Assembly (NCBI GenBank): GCA_900074885.1
Contig: FJUW01000033.1
Location: 697,041 to 761,040 of the forward strand
Reading direction: 5' to 3'
DNA length: 64,000 nt
From: Rhynchosporium graminicola
Lineage: Eukaryota > Ascomycota > Leotiomycetes > Helotiales > Ploettnerulaceae
The position numbers were made by a program, and so were the translations under genes. Numbering within the stretch: position 1 is the first letter of the stretch; each line of letters begins with the position of its first letter. Below the pieces are notes generated by a model. That model was given only the letters and a program-made list of their open reading frames with translations, had not been told where the DNA came from and did not search any database. Of the stretch, positions 11,145 through 24,352 are shown piece by piece.

Positions 11145-12959
11145 ATGGAGCCCACCTACCAAGACCACGATAAGGAGGTGCTCAATGGCGATCGAGACAG
11201 CATCCACCGTCGTCCATCCACGCGAGAGAAGGTACACAATACCAATGTCGAGCTGGGCACTGACAACTCTGCCGACAACCTCCTCGAAGCGTTGGGGTAC
11301 GCCTCGGAATTAGTACGCAACCGATCAACTCTTCAAGTCGCATTCATGTCCTTCGTGCTCGCATCTATTCCATACGGTCTGTCAACTACATTCTCCTATC
11401 CTCTCGCTGGCGGTGGACCTACAACCGTTCTTTGGGGCTGGGTGATGGTCTCGCTCATTATCCTCTGCGTGGCTGTCTCTCTGGGCGAGATTACTTCGGT
11501 GTATCCTACTGCTGGTGGCGTCTATTACCAGACGTTTATGCTGTCTCCAGTATGGTGCCGTAAGATCATGTCTTGGATTTGTGGCTGGTCCTATGTGGTT
11601 GGAAATATCACGATTACCTTGGCCGTGAACTTTGGTACAGCATTGTTCTTGATTGCTTGCATCAATATATTTGAATCTGAGCCAGGAGTGGGAATTTGGG
11701 AAGCAAAGACCTATCAGGTCTTCCTCGTTTTTGTAGCCATTACAATCTTCTGTAACCTTGTTTCCGCGCTTGGAAATAAGTGGCTCCCATGGTTGGACGT
11801 AAGTCAAAATGACTCCACTTCAAACTCGTGAATTGACCGCGACAGACTTTTGCCATTTACTGGACTTTTGCCGGTGTTTTCGCTATCGTCATTTGCGTTC
11901 TCGCGCTCGCCAAGGAGGGTAGACGATCTGCTAAATTCGTCTTCACCGATTTCGAACCACTGGATGGATGGACTCCAGGATGGGCTTTCTTCGTTGGTCT
12001 CTTGCAAGCGGCATACGCAACCTCTTCCACGGGCATGATCATTTCGTAAGTTCATTGCGAAAGCACTTCAGAATCTGTCTAACAAGGATAGCATGTGCGA
12101 AGAAGTAGAAAACCCCAGCGTTCAAGTCCCCCGCGCCATGGTCGGAACCATCGTCCTTAACACCATCTGCGGACTTGTCTTCCTTGTCCCCCTCCTCTTC
12201 GTTCTCCCAGATCTCAAGATGCTCTATGGCATCGTCTCCGGCCAACCAGTGCCCGTCATTATCGCGACAGCGGTCGGCAACAAAGCTGGTGCATTCGTCC
12301 TTCTCATACCTCTCTTGGTTCTTGCTATCTTCTGCGGTATTGGTTGCACGACCGCTGCGTCGCGCGCCACATGGGCTTTCTCCCGCGATGGAGCAATTCC
12401 TGGCTTCAAGTGGTGGAAGGTTGTCAACCACAGCCTTGACGTCCCGCTCAATGCTATGATGCTCAGTATGGCTGTTCAGATCCTCGTCGGTTTCTTGTAC
12501 TTCGGTTCCACGGCTGCTTTCAACGCTTTCTCCGGTGTTGGTGTCATTTGCTTAACAGTCAGCTACGCCGTTCCTGTCGCAGTCTCCTTGATCGGTGGCC
12601 GTTCTCATCTAAAGTATGGAAAATTCGACAAGGGAAAGCTCGGTCTGTTCTGCAACATTGTTTCCCTCGGTACGCTATATCCTCTCTACTTGAGTCCTTA
12701 GTTTTTGTTTTGCTGACCTTACCCAGCCTGGTCTGTTCTCGTAGTTCCCCTCTTCTGCATGCCTTCCTACCTTCCTGTCGCAGCTGAGACGATGAACTAC
12801 GCCTCGGTCGTCTTCGTCGCCTTCTTCCTCGTCGCTGCAGGGTGGTACTTCGTCTGGGGCAAGAAGAACTACGCTGGCCCACCTGTCCAGGAAGACGCCG
12901 CTATTGAGCGTCGCAGGTCTGAAATTGGCGCGCATCCTCATGAGCTTCCAAGTGAATGA
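11145..12959 (+). CDS. Amino-acid/GABA-type permease (APC superfamily), four exons
   Basis: The model joins 11145-11798, 11846-12045, 12092-12669 and 12727-12959, giving 554 aa. Introns of 47, 46 and 57 bp have donors GTAAGT, GTAAGT and GTACGC and acceptors ACAG, ATAG and CCAG; all splices keep frame. The hydrophilic N-terminal tail (about 60 aa) precedes the first membrane segment. Motifs typical of the fungal Uga4/GABA and choline permease branch are visible: ALGYASELVRNRST, SFVLASIPYGL, SLGEITSVYPTAGG, CEEVENPSVQVPRAM, and a late TTAASRATWAFSRDGAIP. About 12 hydrophobic segments are present. It should act in the plasma membrane as a proton-coupled importer of an amino acid, GABA or a related amine; the substrate cannot be read from sequence. 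I chose ATG 11145 because the upstream open frame has no earlier ATG. The gene is intact although it lies only 0.7 kb from the RIP block. Confidence 0.9.
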
Positions 12960-13665
12960 TTATTCGTGTGTTATTTCTCTCGCATGCAGTGCTGTACATA
13001 TACATCATTTACACCTCGCGATTTCGACTTCCGATACCGGATACCGACCATCATTTATCGTTTTCCTTGCGCAAATCTATCTGGCGATCGGATACTTGAA
13101 TACCCGGCTTCATTGAAATAGCTTTCCTAGGTTTTGTGTCGCTTGCATTGCATTGTGATTTATCGCATGCAGATGTGAAAGATGGCTATTTATCGACTCC
13201 ACAGCACTAATATCAACCTGTATCAACACCACAGCAGCATAACCTACATTACTATGAGCCCAGTGATATGAGCACCAGGGCAACTTCAATATACCCGTCC
13301 GGCTGCCGAGCGACATGAGCAACAGAGTACAGCGGAACCTACCCGAGCAATGCAGCCCACCAAAGCGATTGCATTGTCTGTTTGATGGCGATCTGTGAAT
13401 GGAACGGAAATGAAAGTAAGGTCGGTATGCTCTCCTATGTCGATATCGTGGCGATAATGTATATTCCTTCATCTTATGCTATAACGGTAATTTAATAGAT
13501 GGATAGATAGATGCTAGTGCTGCGCCGTAGGTACCCTCTAGTTTATCGAAACATAATGTATGTGAGATGTTATCTTGGGATTTATAAACGTGAAAATTCA
13601 TGTTGTAATACATTCATTAGCTTGCAAATCTGAATAGAACGGTTCTTTGTCGGGCGCGTTTTTAT
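12960..13665. other. 3' flank of permease, no gene seen
   Basis: Normal-composition sequence up to an abrupt boundary at 13,666, where the AT-rich transposon begins. No RNA gene or coding signal was recognised. Confidence 0.5.
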
Positions 13666-13818
13666 TACAGTGAAACCCCTGTTATAACGATCACTATTAT
13701 AACGATATTTCTATTATAGCGATATATTTCCACAGACGGAGCGTTTTCTTATACAATTCCTAATATCAACGATATTATTACTAAATTACCGTATATTATT
13801 ATATCAGTTCAGCTCAGT

Positions 13819-14805
13819 ATGCCTCGAATATCAATTACAATTAAGTAGTAACAAGCTCTACGACGCTAGCGAAGCTCCTAAACGCCTATACCGTCTCATA
13901 AGGCTTATATTAATTAGTTCTATACTTAATTCAACTATAAGATTAGCTAGTTAACTATATTAGAGTCTCTTAGAGCTCATTTCTCCTACCTTAACGACAT
14001 ATCTATAGCTTCAGTAATTAATAGCATATAGTCACGACTACGAGTAGGCTATTAGGAAGACTTAGAGCAGATTCTTATATAATAGTAGCTTCAGATTAAG
14101 GCTCGCGGAGAGTTTATAATAAGTGAAATCATATAGTAGAAGGCGCAGACTCTCTAGTACTAATTATCTCAATATCAGGGCAAGCCTTGCCCTGAATTCA
14201 GTAAACGCTAGCTTAAAAGCTATAAGAAGAGATATAACGTACGAGTATAATAGCGCTTTAGAGAAAACGCCTCTATACTAGAATCGACTGAAAACAAGAT
14301 AAAGGCTCTACGAACACTAGCTAGCGAATATAATAAGGAGGATATATATAATATAGACGAAACCGGCTTATTCTGGAGAATAACCCCTTCTCGCGGTCTA
14401 TTAATATAACCCCGCGCTAGCCTGAAGAAGGATAAGTCTCGAATATCTCTTATTATTTATATAAACGCTATAGGAAGTAATAAGCTTCTAATATAGTATA
14501 TTAGAAAGTATAAAACGCCGCGCGCTTTACGGAATATTAGCGTTTCGACTATAGGAAGCGAGTAGCAGTAGAATAAGAAGGCTTAGATGAATATAGTTAT
14601 TATAGTTAACTAGCTAAAGGCTTTCTATTGCTATATTAGTAATAGAACTATCTTACTAGCTATAGATAACTTCTTAGCTTATTATACTAGCTTAGAACTA
14701 TATCCGCTACCTGCGAATATTCGGATTTACTAGCTACCTCCAAACTCGACGAGTCGTTTCTAACCTCTTAATCAAGGTATTATTCAGAATCTTAAGGCCT
14801 ATTAC
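13819..14805 (+). pseudogene. Fot/pogo transposase, N-terminal and DDE part (RIP-mutated)
   Basis: From ATG 13819 the frame reads MPRISITIK followed by several TAG/TAA codons. Recognisable are a helix-turn-helix/CENP-B-like N-terminal region, the first catalytic block YNIDETGLFWRI (about 14355; the W is encoded as TGG), the second block LLAIDNFLAYY (about 14660), and the LPPNSTSRFQPLNQG box with the third acidic position (about 14730-14780). It is interrupted right after the codons for KAYY by the retrotransposon target duplication at 14801-14805. The DDE_1 assignment follows from the order and spacing of these blocks. Where most family members have Gln or Trp codons this copy has stops, as expected from RIP. 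Confidence 0.85.
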
Positions 14806-15040
14806 TATGACGACTGGTCAGGTTTGGAGGTCTCTCCCTATTAGTGGAAACACTTACTGCTAAGCGAGATTACACGAGTAGAGTTTAGGGGCCCCTTTTC
14901 ATATATATACTTCTATTCTCTCTCTACTTCTTCACTCCTTAGTTATAGATTCTCAAGTAATTCTTACTACTTTATATTCATAGTAATATAAGGTCTTATT
15001 ACTCAGGTAGTTTTAAGACCTTTCTAGAGTAAGCGTCACA
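14806..15040 (+). repeat. 5' LTR of retrotransposon A
   Basis: It aligns end to end without gaps with 27967-28201. I count seven differences in 235 positions, all transitions. Confidence 0.9.
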
Positions 15041-15169
15041 TTATCTATAACTCTTTTACTTACGTCTAAGAAGATAGTAAATATCTACTTATATTATACC
15101 TCTATACCTAGAGCTACTAAACGCAGGAGACTACGCTATATAGAGAAGGCCTATACTAAGTATAAACTT

Positions 15170-17505
15170 GAAGAATAGCACCTAAACCGAAGTAACCTAA
15201 GTCCGATAAATCGACTACTAGTTCTCCGATTCCCTTTACCTCCTATTCTTTAACGACTTATAATACTCGCCGTAACCCACCTCTCTTTATAGTAGAGAGT
15301 ACTCGCGACGACGCCTTGTCCGAGTTAAGCTCCCTAACTCCTACTATAATTAATAAACTCACTAAGTCGCTAAACCTCCCCGATAATACCCTTATACTAA
15401 TAGTAACTATAAGTAACTCATAGGAAGACCGCGCTTACTAGCTATAAGAAGCAGAAAGGAAGCTCGCGGAAGAGAGATAATTAAACGCCGATCTATCTAT
15501 AGAACTACGCTAGTTATAGAACAAGTTCCTAGAACTACGCTAGTTAACTGCCTAGCGCTCTACTAAGTCTATATCGTTTAATAACGTTCAATCGTATATA
15601 ATACTACTACTATTAATTAAAGAAGATAACGCTACTCTTACGCTTAATAATCGTTATTAAGAATAATCTACCGGAGGAATATTATTAATATTATACGCTA
15701 CGCGTATAGAGAAGATACCGAACCTTCAAAATAAGCTCTCTAATAGAATCGACTACTCTCTAAAACTCTAGGAAGTGCAGATATATAACGCCCTCCGGCG
15801 CTACTCTAGCTACTTTATTAACGAAGATCACTATAAAGATTAGTTACTTAACTAAACAGAAGGAATAGCTAGAACCTACCTAGAACCCTCGTTCTTAGAA
15901 CTAGAATACAACGAAGAAGGCAGTATAATCGATTCACTCGATATAATCACTTAACTCGTCTCCTTCTTATCTAATCTATATAACTAATAAACTGCAAGAG
16001 CTAGCTACTCCGCGCTAAAGATAGATTATAAGTAGACCTTCTGGACGTTCTACTACGAGTTTCGCACGCTAGCTCGTAAAGCTAGAGTAAATAATTAATC
16101 GACTCTGAAAATAGACTTATAAGAGAAGCTACTTATATAGCTACGGAAATAGCTCTTCTAATAGTACCGAATATTAAGGACACTAGAAGAATACGTTAAG
16201 GCTATATAAGCTAAAGACTAAGGTCAATTTATTAAAAAGACCTACTATTCCGAGTCTTCGGCTAAAGCTAGCGCGACTCGGGAACGCCCTATAAATACCT
16301 CCTCCTAGCGCTATAGTACTAACTCCTCTTCTTATCCGCAAATTAGTCTTCCTACGCCCGAGAATACTAGTACAACTAGTAAATAAGTACTATACTCTGC
16401 ATAAAACGATACGCCTCGTGCATAATCGCCGGCGAATGCTCCTCGTCACTTTACGCCTACCTTATACCTACGCTTATCGTTAGCTCGACCTAATACTCCG
16501 TATCGAATCAATATAATTAACGCTAATCATAATATTAATAGCGAGCTAGAAGAAACGTATAATAACGCCTAAGAGTATATTAAACCGCTAGCAAAAGACT
16601 ACGCCTAGGGAAAGACTCCTTCCTAGGTAGTATACGAGATATACGATATCTTAACCTTACGAAGCTTCTTAGTAATTAATCGTTCACTATACGTACTACT
16701 CTTACTAAGAATAAACTCTTATATAAGCTACTCGTACTTCTCGATTCTGAAGCTAATAGATACTATTTTATTAATTATTCTTTTCTCAAATCCCTTTCCT
16801 TCTTCTTAAAACCTTTAATTTACTCTCTACTAAACGTAATTCCTACTAAAGGCTTCAATAGCGTTAATAGTAGTACTATTAGTTACTATACGATACTCAA
16901 TTTGATAGTAGATCGTCGCGTTCAGGTATTTACCCCCTTTCTTATTACTACTCTCGGAAACTACGGTATTATACTCGGAAGGACCTAGCTTTCGGAATAT
17001 TAAGTACTCCTGGATACCTCTAAACAATAGATTATTTAGCTACTATATACTCCTCCTAGTAACATTTATAGCTCTCCGATCGAGATTAAGGACTTACGTA
17101 AATACTATACCTACTAGCGCTACTAATACGACGCTAACGAACGAAACGAACGCCTTAATCAGTTCTAGGAAGCGTACGAGGAATAGCGAAGTATAGCTAA
17201 CTCTCCTGTTAATATTCGAGCTATTATTAACTCTATCTCTATTATCAAACGACTATTACTAGCTCGGAAGCGCATTTCTAGGGAGACTTATAGCTATAAA
17301 AACATCTAAAACTCTCCTCTAGAGAGTATTCCATAAGTAACTAACCCTTTATTACTACTACCGATCAGTTAGGACCGTTTCTCCGGCGTTTATACTACTT
17401 ATTATAGATACGATAAGCCTAAGTGCTTATTACTTGAAGAATAAGAATAGAGTAGTAAAGAGAAGTCTTTATACTCTAGAGAAGCTACTAATATACGGCC
17501 GAAGT
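15170..17505 (+). pseudogene. Retrotransposon A gag and protease-region remnant
   Basis: A coiled-coil-like segment (about 15440-15550) with alternating Leu and charged residues precedes a Gag capsid-like region (about 15715-16200) with readable pieces such as NRIDYSLKLW, YNALRRYSSYFIN and ILRTLEEYVKAI. Further downstream the frame is harder to follow. Stops are almost all TAG or TAA at positions expected for Gln or Trp. The inner element inserts at 17505, between the gag/protease part and the reverse transcriptase, leaving pol to resume at 24353. Confidence 0.7.
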
Positions 17506-17687
17506 TGTAATGGGTCTGTGCGCCTAGTGCCTCCCACTCCTGTATTTCAGAATTAGAGAGGAAGGAAGAACCTTCTCTCCTTAGTAATTAGTTTCTATAT
17601 TAACCAGATTATTACTAGCGAACCTCTAGCGACTATTCTACTATTCTATTATACTTATTTACCTTAGCGTACTAAGTAAATATTATA
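17506..17687 (+). repeat. 5' LTR of retrotransposon B
   Basis: It aligns gap-free with 24166-24347. I count 17 differences in 182 positions, of which 16 are transitions. Confidence 0.9.
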
Positions 17688-17699
17688 TTCTAATTACTT

Positions 17700-20600
17700 T
17701 TACTTAACATTAGCCTAAATAGTTATAATAGCTTAAAGCGGAGAATCCTCTACTGCGTTAACCCGACTTATACTCTAAGACGACTCTATTAGGGCCTAGA
17801 TAATACCCGGCGATATACTAGTAGACAACCTTTCAGTTCTATAAGAGAAACTCCGATCGCTAAAGAAACGGAACGATATCCTAGATAACCTTATAGTTAA
17901 GTACCAACGAATATTCGGCGAAGACCTTACTTAATACCCTCCGGAAGCTACTATAAGAGCACGACTCCACTAAGCTCATATATCCGAAGACCCTACCCTA
18001 AGCATAGAGAGAGATACTAGTCGATCAGTAGCTCCTAAAGAATCGCTAATTCCTCGCCGGGATAAAGGTAAATATATAATTCTATCGGAATATAAGGGCA
18101 GGAGCTAAAGAGAGCTTACTAAGTACTTATAAGCTTATAACCGAGTCTTCGACTACGATACTAAAAGGTACCTAACTAATCTCGTTAAGATTAAATAAGT
18201 AGTAATACTACTCCGTAAGGAACCGGCGAACGCCTAGGAAAGGTTCAGGAAGCATACTCTAGATACCCTTTACGAGATAACCTAAGAAGGTTATAAAGAG
18301 TTCTTAGCGAATCTCTAGCTACTCCCTATCTCACGAAAGGTAGCTAACTCACAGGCCTACGAGAACGCTTACTAAAGGCTAAGTTAACTAATTAAGGAGT
18401 TCGTGAATTACTTTAAAGAAAAAGAGGAACAACTCGAACCCTTTACTAAGCGCTAATTACGAGATATCTTATTTAATAAGATCCGCCCGGAGATTCGCCA
18501 GAAAATCGTCGAGAATAGCTAAGCTAATAGACTTCAGACCCGAGACTAAGTTATTTCTACTATTACTCTTTAAGAGACTTATACCCTATCTAGAGGTACT
18601 AATAGTAATAAAAGACAAAAGGAACCTGAAGAGCAGAAATATAAAGAGTTAAACGCGAAGAAGGATGACTCGTATAAGTACTAGCGAAGAACTAACGATC
18701 GACGAGATAAGAGCTAATAAAGATAAGAAAGGAGGAAAGATCCAAATAGTATCCCTATTAGAGATCAGCCGATAAGATAAGATATCTCTAAGGTTTAGTA
18801 CTACTCTTATAACGAATATAAATATATCTCTCCGAACTATCCAAAATCAAATACTAGTAATACTAAAGATAAACGCTAAGGAAAGCTATAACTCGCAGTA
18901 TCTTCTATATCCGGACCGGGTTTACTAGATAATAAGATAGAAATCTAAATAAAGATTCTATCCTAAGGTAAGTAGAAATCGATAACTGCCCTTATTAATA
19001 GTAGAGCAGAAGATAATTTTATATTAAGACTAGTCACTAAAGAATACGAGCTTGAACTTACTAGCGAAGGACCGAGGACTTTCTAGATACTTTCACGGAA
19101 TAAAAGCGTTATCTTTAGTACTATAGTCGCCCAGGTAGAGATAGCTAATTCGATTAGATAGACTAGAGTCGATACTCTTCAGCTAAGAGTTATCGATATA
19201 CTAAGCATAGACCTGATATTAGAGTAGCTATAGTTAGAGGATATAGATCCTCAGATAAGCTTTAAGAATAAGCAGTAGAAGTTCCCTTATAATTTAAAGG
19301 ACTCTGATAACCTTAATATTATAGCACCTCGAGCTTTTACGACTCTTATCAATAAATAGAAATCTCTTATATACGCTATAATACCTAACTTACGTACGAT
19401 ACGCTAGATAGATACCAGCGATACGCCTATTATTTCCTCCGTATATAGTAACTTTAAGGACATATTCTCTGAGGAGAAAGGAAGCGAGCTACCCCTATTA
19501 GAGGGCCGTTAATACGCTATCGAGTTAGAACTAGGATTAAAGATACCTTATTCTCTAATCTATAACCTCTCCGAGAAGGAACTAGAAGTTCTCCGGGAAT
19601 ACCTCGACTTATCAGAGGCGAAAGGTTAGATAAGGAAGAGTAAGAGTCCTGCAGGTATATCTATTCTTTTTATACCTAAGAAAGATAATAGCCTTCGATT
19701 ATATATCGATTACCGGGCTCTAAACAAAATTACAATTAAGGATCAGTACCCTCTGCTATTAATCAGCGAAACGCTAGATAAGCTCCGGGATACTAGAGTA
19801 TTCACTAAACTAGACTTATAAAACGCTTACTACTATATCCGAATTCGCTAGGGTAATAAATAGAAGACTGCATTTCGTACCCGATATAGGTATTACAAGT
19901 ATCAAGTTATACTATTTGGACTATCAAACGCACTAGCGACTTTCTAGGTATTTATCAATAATACGCTAGCGGGCCTCGTTAATATTACTTATATTATATA
20001 TCTTAATAATATCCTGATCTATTCTACTAACCCTTTATAATATGAATAACACGTCCGCCAAGTACTCGAGAGACTTCGATATATAAACCTCTTTATTAAG
20101 TTATTAAAGTGCTCCTTTAATACTAAAAGTATAAAGTTTCTAGGATATATTATCTCCTTAGCTAGCGTTTTAATAGATATAAGCCGGATAGATACTATTA
20201 GGGAATAGCTAGAGCCTAAAAGTATTAGAGACATATAAGTCTTTATCAGTTTTATAAACTTCTACCGGCGATTTATCGCAAGATTCTTAGCTATTACCTA
20301 ACCTCTAATAAGTTTAATAAGTAGTAAGAAGAAAGAGTAACCTGCCCCTGCTTTTAGATAGAGTGCTATAGAAAGGAAGGCTTTTAACGCGTTGAAAGAT
20401 ACGTTTACTATAGTACCTTTTCTTATGCACTTTAATCCACTGAAGCCGAGAAAGCTAGAGACTAACGCTTCTAGGTTTACTATTATAGGAATTCTCTCCT
20501 AGCCTAGAGAGTAGCTAGCGAAAGAAGAGGAAAAGGCCGTCTAGCACCTTATCGCGTTCTTTAGTAAAAAGCTAGAACCTGCCGAGTTGAATTATAAAGT

Positions 20601-22740
20601 ATATAACTAAGAACTCCTTATAATTATTAAGTATTTTATACACTAGAGGTATTACCTTAAAGGTAATATAGCCCTAGTTGAGGTATTAATAGACTATAGT
20701 AACCTCTATCACTTTATAACTACGATAGTATTAAGCTGGCGATAAGCTAGATAAGCTCTAGAGCTATCTAAGTATAACTTTATATTAAGTTACAGATAAG
20801 GGAAAAATAATCCTATCGATAGACCGTCGAGAAGGCCTAACTATAAGCCAGCGAAAGATAAGGAAAATATTATACTCCCTACTTTATAAAATAAGCTGCG
20901 AAATATAATTAAAGATAAGTTAATCTGCGTACCTAGTAAAGCTAGCGATACAATAGAGAGCAACTAGCGTCCGAACGATAGTATATCGTACCGGTTAACT
21001 CAGATTCTATAACCTACTGATAATACTTCTTCAAAAGGAGTATCGATCGAGGCTATAGATACAACCTCTACGCCTAACTAGCGATATATGCCTATAAAGC
21101 TTAATAGTTCACAGAACTTATTTAGAGGTCTGGATACCCTCTTAAGAGGCGCTAGCGAGGAGCTAGGCGCTAGCTAGTATAGCTATAGATATACTATACT
21201 ACGGTTTTTCATAGCGAGAATTATAAGAACCGAAACAGTAAACCCTAAATCGAACTCACTTCTCTTAACGCTTATAAAGCTATAGAAAAGGGACGCCTTT
21301 ACTATTAAGAAGTTAGCTAGATTATAGAAAACCGGGAATATAGATTAGAGTATCGATAGCGAAGGACTACTTAGATACTAGCGAAAGGCTTACGTTCCGC
21401 TGGACAAAGCTATCCGTACTGAAATCATAAAGATATACTATAATAATCTAACTATAAGCTATTTTAGTTAAGATAAGACGCTAAAGCTTATCTAGCGAAA
21501 GTACTATTAGCAGAAGATAAAGCTAGACGTTAAAGAATATATCAAAAGTTACGATATTTATTAAAGGATAAAGATAAGAAGAATAAAGATAGCCGGCGAG
21601 ATGTAAGCGCCTAGCTAGCTAAGTAAGCTATTTAAGTCTATAACTATAGACTTTATTACAGATCTGCTACCTTATAAAGGGAGCTCTATAGGAAGAATCT
21701 CCGATAGTTTACTAGTGATTATCGATAGATATACTAAAGATATAGAGTATATTCCTTACTTAAAGACAATTAATACGCTAGGCTTAGCTCGGCTATTTAT
21801 CGACTATTAGTTCAAGGACTATAGATTACCTATAGTTATTATTACTAATAGAAGTTCTATTTTCACTTCCAAGTTCTGGTAAGAGGTATACTTCCACCTC
21901 CGAATAATAAGAGGTCTTTCGATAGCGTTTCACCTATAAACTAATAAGCAAACAGAACGATAAAACTAAGCTATAGAAGTATAGCTATAGTGTTTCGTAT
22001 ACTATCTTTAAGACAATTAGGTAGACCTATTACCTATAGCGAAATTCGCGTATATAAATACATATCATAAGGCTATTAGAATAACTCTAAATAAGGCTAG
22101 GTATAGAATTACGCTAGATAGTCGCTAGGGTATCGAGGACGATCCTATAAGAGGGGAGATACCTACTGCTAAAGAAAGAGCAGAAGAAGTAATTAAGAAA
22201 CGCTAAGAGCTAGAGAATAGCTAGCAAAGAACTAAAGAAACCTAAGCGAAGTAATATAATAAGAACCATCGACTAGTTGAATTCAAAGTAGATTAATAAG
22301 TCTTACTCTTAGTAAAGAATATCAAAACTATTCGATCGAGCAAGAAGCTAGACTACTAATTTCTAGAGCTATTCAAGATCAGCGAAAGAATTAGAAAGCA
22401 GGTATATCGATTGGATTTACTTACTAAGTATAGTCGGCTATATGACGTCTTCTATATCTCACTATTAGAACTATACTAGTAAAGGCCCGGCGAGTCGTCG
22501 AAGGTTATCTAACCTAACCTTATCGATAGCGAAGAATCATAGGAGGTCGATTCCTTACTAGACCGGCGAGTAGTTAGGGGAAGAGAATAATTCCTAGTAA
22601 GATAGAAGGGGTTTACTTCCGCTTATAATTCTTAGAAGCTAAAAGAAAACCTCTAGGGACTCTAGAAAGAAATTAAAGCTTTAAAAAATTAAAACGCTAT
22701 AGAAAGACTAGCGAAACGCCGGCGAAAGTGAAATAATACT
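17700..22740 (+). pseudogene. Retrotransposon B gag-pol (RIP-mutated)
   Basis: Readable blocks in order: a charged Gag-like region (about 18100-18760); a protease-like ALINSRAE (about 18990, expected ALIDSGA); reverse transcriptase with [20 protein letters not shown] (about 19650-19710), VFTKLDL, and the active-site box read as YLNN (about 20004), where YLDD is expected, both Asp codons changed GAC to AAT-type by G-to-A; an RNase H start LETNAS (about 20460); an integrase core with TNKQTER (about 21940); and a C-terminal chromodomain-like YDVFYISLLELY, then FLVR*KGF (about 22440-22620). Stops are TAG/TAA throughout. The order RT-RH-IN-chromodomain is diagnostic of Ty3/Gypsy chromoviruses. Confidence 0.85.
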
Positions 22741-23074
22741 CGTAAAAGGATATATACCTTTCTGTTTTTTCCTATAGGGTTTTATAGTTTTAAAGGTATA
22801 TTAGAGATTATAAATCTAGTAGAGGTCTAAGGGGAAAAAGAGGTTTTATTATCTATATAGATCGCTAGTAAACTAGCTCCCGCCGGATAAACTCCGATAT
22901 ATCGCTAAAGAAAGTTTACTTAGTAACTTCCTAATTAGTAGTATCCACGTCCCTATCCGGGACTTCCTCTCTATTAACCTCTAGCTGCGTATCTAGTGAA
23001 GCTACCTATAGAAAGAATCCAGTATAAATAGTATAGAAGTCCTTCGCCGAAGATTAGTAGAGAACTCGCTAGAG

Positions 23075-23940
23075 AGATTAATTTATACTATGCGGAGACT
23101 ACGAATTTCCTCTAGAAGAGTAGTATTTATAATATCGATAGTAGTAATAACTTTAGCTGCAGAGCGTAGCGTATGCCTAGATACCTCAGCGATCGCTAAC
23201 GTAATACTAAAGGATAGCTTAGTATTAGAATCAATAACTAGCTTCTAAGGAGATTTAATAGCTATAGTATTACTAACTTTAGAAGTATAATTAGCCAGCT
23301 TCTTCTCTATATTAAAGCGTGCCTAGGTAATCTTTAATACTTCTCCGGAACTCTCGCCTATTACTACTTTTAAAGCCACGTCTTACAGTTAGCTAAGAAT
23401 ACCTATTAGGATAGCTAGAACCTCGTCGGCTATTAGCTAAGTATTCGCTAGAGAAAGGAAATTTATACTTATATCCTCGCAAGATTTACCCTTCTTAATA
23501 TAGTCTATATACTTACTAGCAATAGAGTTAGGAGCTAAAGTGCACCTTAACTCAAGGAACAGAGCATATTTACCAGCGTATCGCAGGTAAGTCTCCGGAT
23601 ATAGTATCTCCTTATTTACCTCAGCACGAGCCTTCGACTTCATCTGCGTATTCTTTCGACTAGTATAGAGAGTCTTATCGTAACAGGCAGAAGGGCTACT
23701 ATCTTAGCTCGGCTCGCCTTCAGTATCCTTATTATTATCTTCCGCTCGCTAGCGCTTAGTCGATAACCCGCTAGCGACTGCGGTTTTTCCCTTATTAATA
23801 GGAGTAAAAGTATTACTAGAAGAAAGGGTATCTTTAAGCGAACCACTAGCGGCGCGCTTGCGAAAGTTCTTAGGAGCTAAAAGGTCAAGTTAGCACTACC
23901 TAATACCTTATATTCATAACTTACGTATAGTTATTATTAT
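23075..23940 (-). pseudogene. Unidentified antisense reading frame inside retrotransposon B
   Basis: Between pol and the 3' LTR, the minus strand carries one frame of about 280 codons that stays coherent apart from roughly ten TAG/TAA codons of the kind RIP creates. Residue content is protein-like: a basic start (LAPKNFRKRAASGSLKDTL), a Ser/Thr/Lys-rich linker, then MKSKARAEVNKEILYPETYL and KYALFLELRCTLAPN, followed by alternating helical segments. An uninterrupted 68-codon ATG frame (23437-23643) is part of it. I do not recognise the family. It could be an accessory retrotransposon gene in antisense, a captured host gene, or a coincidence of composition; the first two fit better given the frame length in such a stop-rich region. 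Confidence 0.45.
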
Positions 23941-24165
23941 TATCGTTAGTTATTTAAGAAGGGAGAGAAGAGAGAAAGTTAAGAGTTATATAGAGGAGTT
24001 ACTTAGCGCTATACCCCGTATTCTAGCCTTACTAATAATAAAGAAGAATTAGAACAAAAGTGAATCCTAAAAGGAATACCTCGCTAGCGCCTCGCTAAAG
24101 TATCGCCAGCTAGGGCATTTTAACGCTTTCACTTCTAGGATAGAAGTATTTAAGAGGGGAGATAT

Positions 24166-24347
24166 TATAATAAGTCTATGCGCCTAGTACCTCCCACTCC
24201 TATATTTCAGAATTAAAGAGGAAGGAAGAACCTTCTCTCCTTAGTAATTAGTTTCTATATCAACCAGATTATTACTAGCGAACCTCCAGCGACTATTCTA
24301 CTATTCTATTATGCCTATTTACCTCAGCGTACCAAGTGATCATTACA
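24166..24347 (+). repeat. 3' LTR of retrotransposon B
   Basis: This is the partner of 17506-17687. It is immediately followed by the GAAGT target duplication. Confidence 0.9.
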
Positions 24348-24352
24348 GAAGT

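Larger units (their letters stand above)
17506..24347 (+). mobile_element. Gypsy-type chromoviral LTR retrotransposon B (inner)
   Basis: This is a 6,842-bp element with 182-bp LTRs (17506-17687 and 24166-24347) flanked by the perfect target duplication GAAGT (17501-17505 and 24348-24352). LTR ends are TGTAAT...ATTACA, partly converted to TATAAT/ATTATA in one copy each. A purine tract AAGAGGGGAGA precedes the 3' LTR. Pol order is protease, reverse transcriptase, RNase H, integrase, chromodomain. It must be younger than element A, because it lies inside A. Confidence 0.9.
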
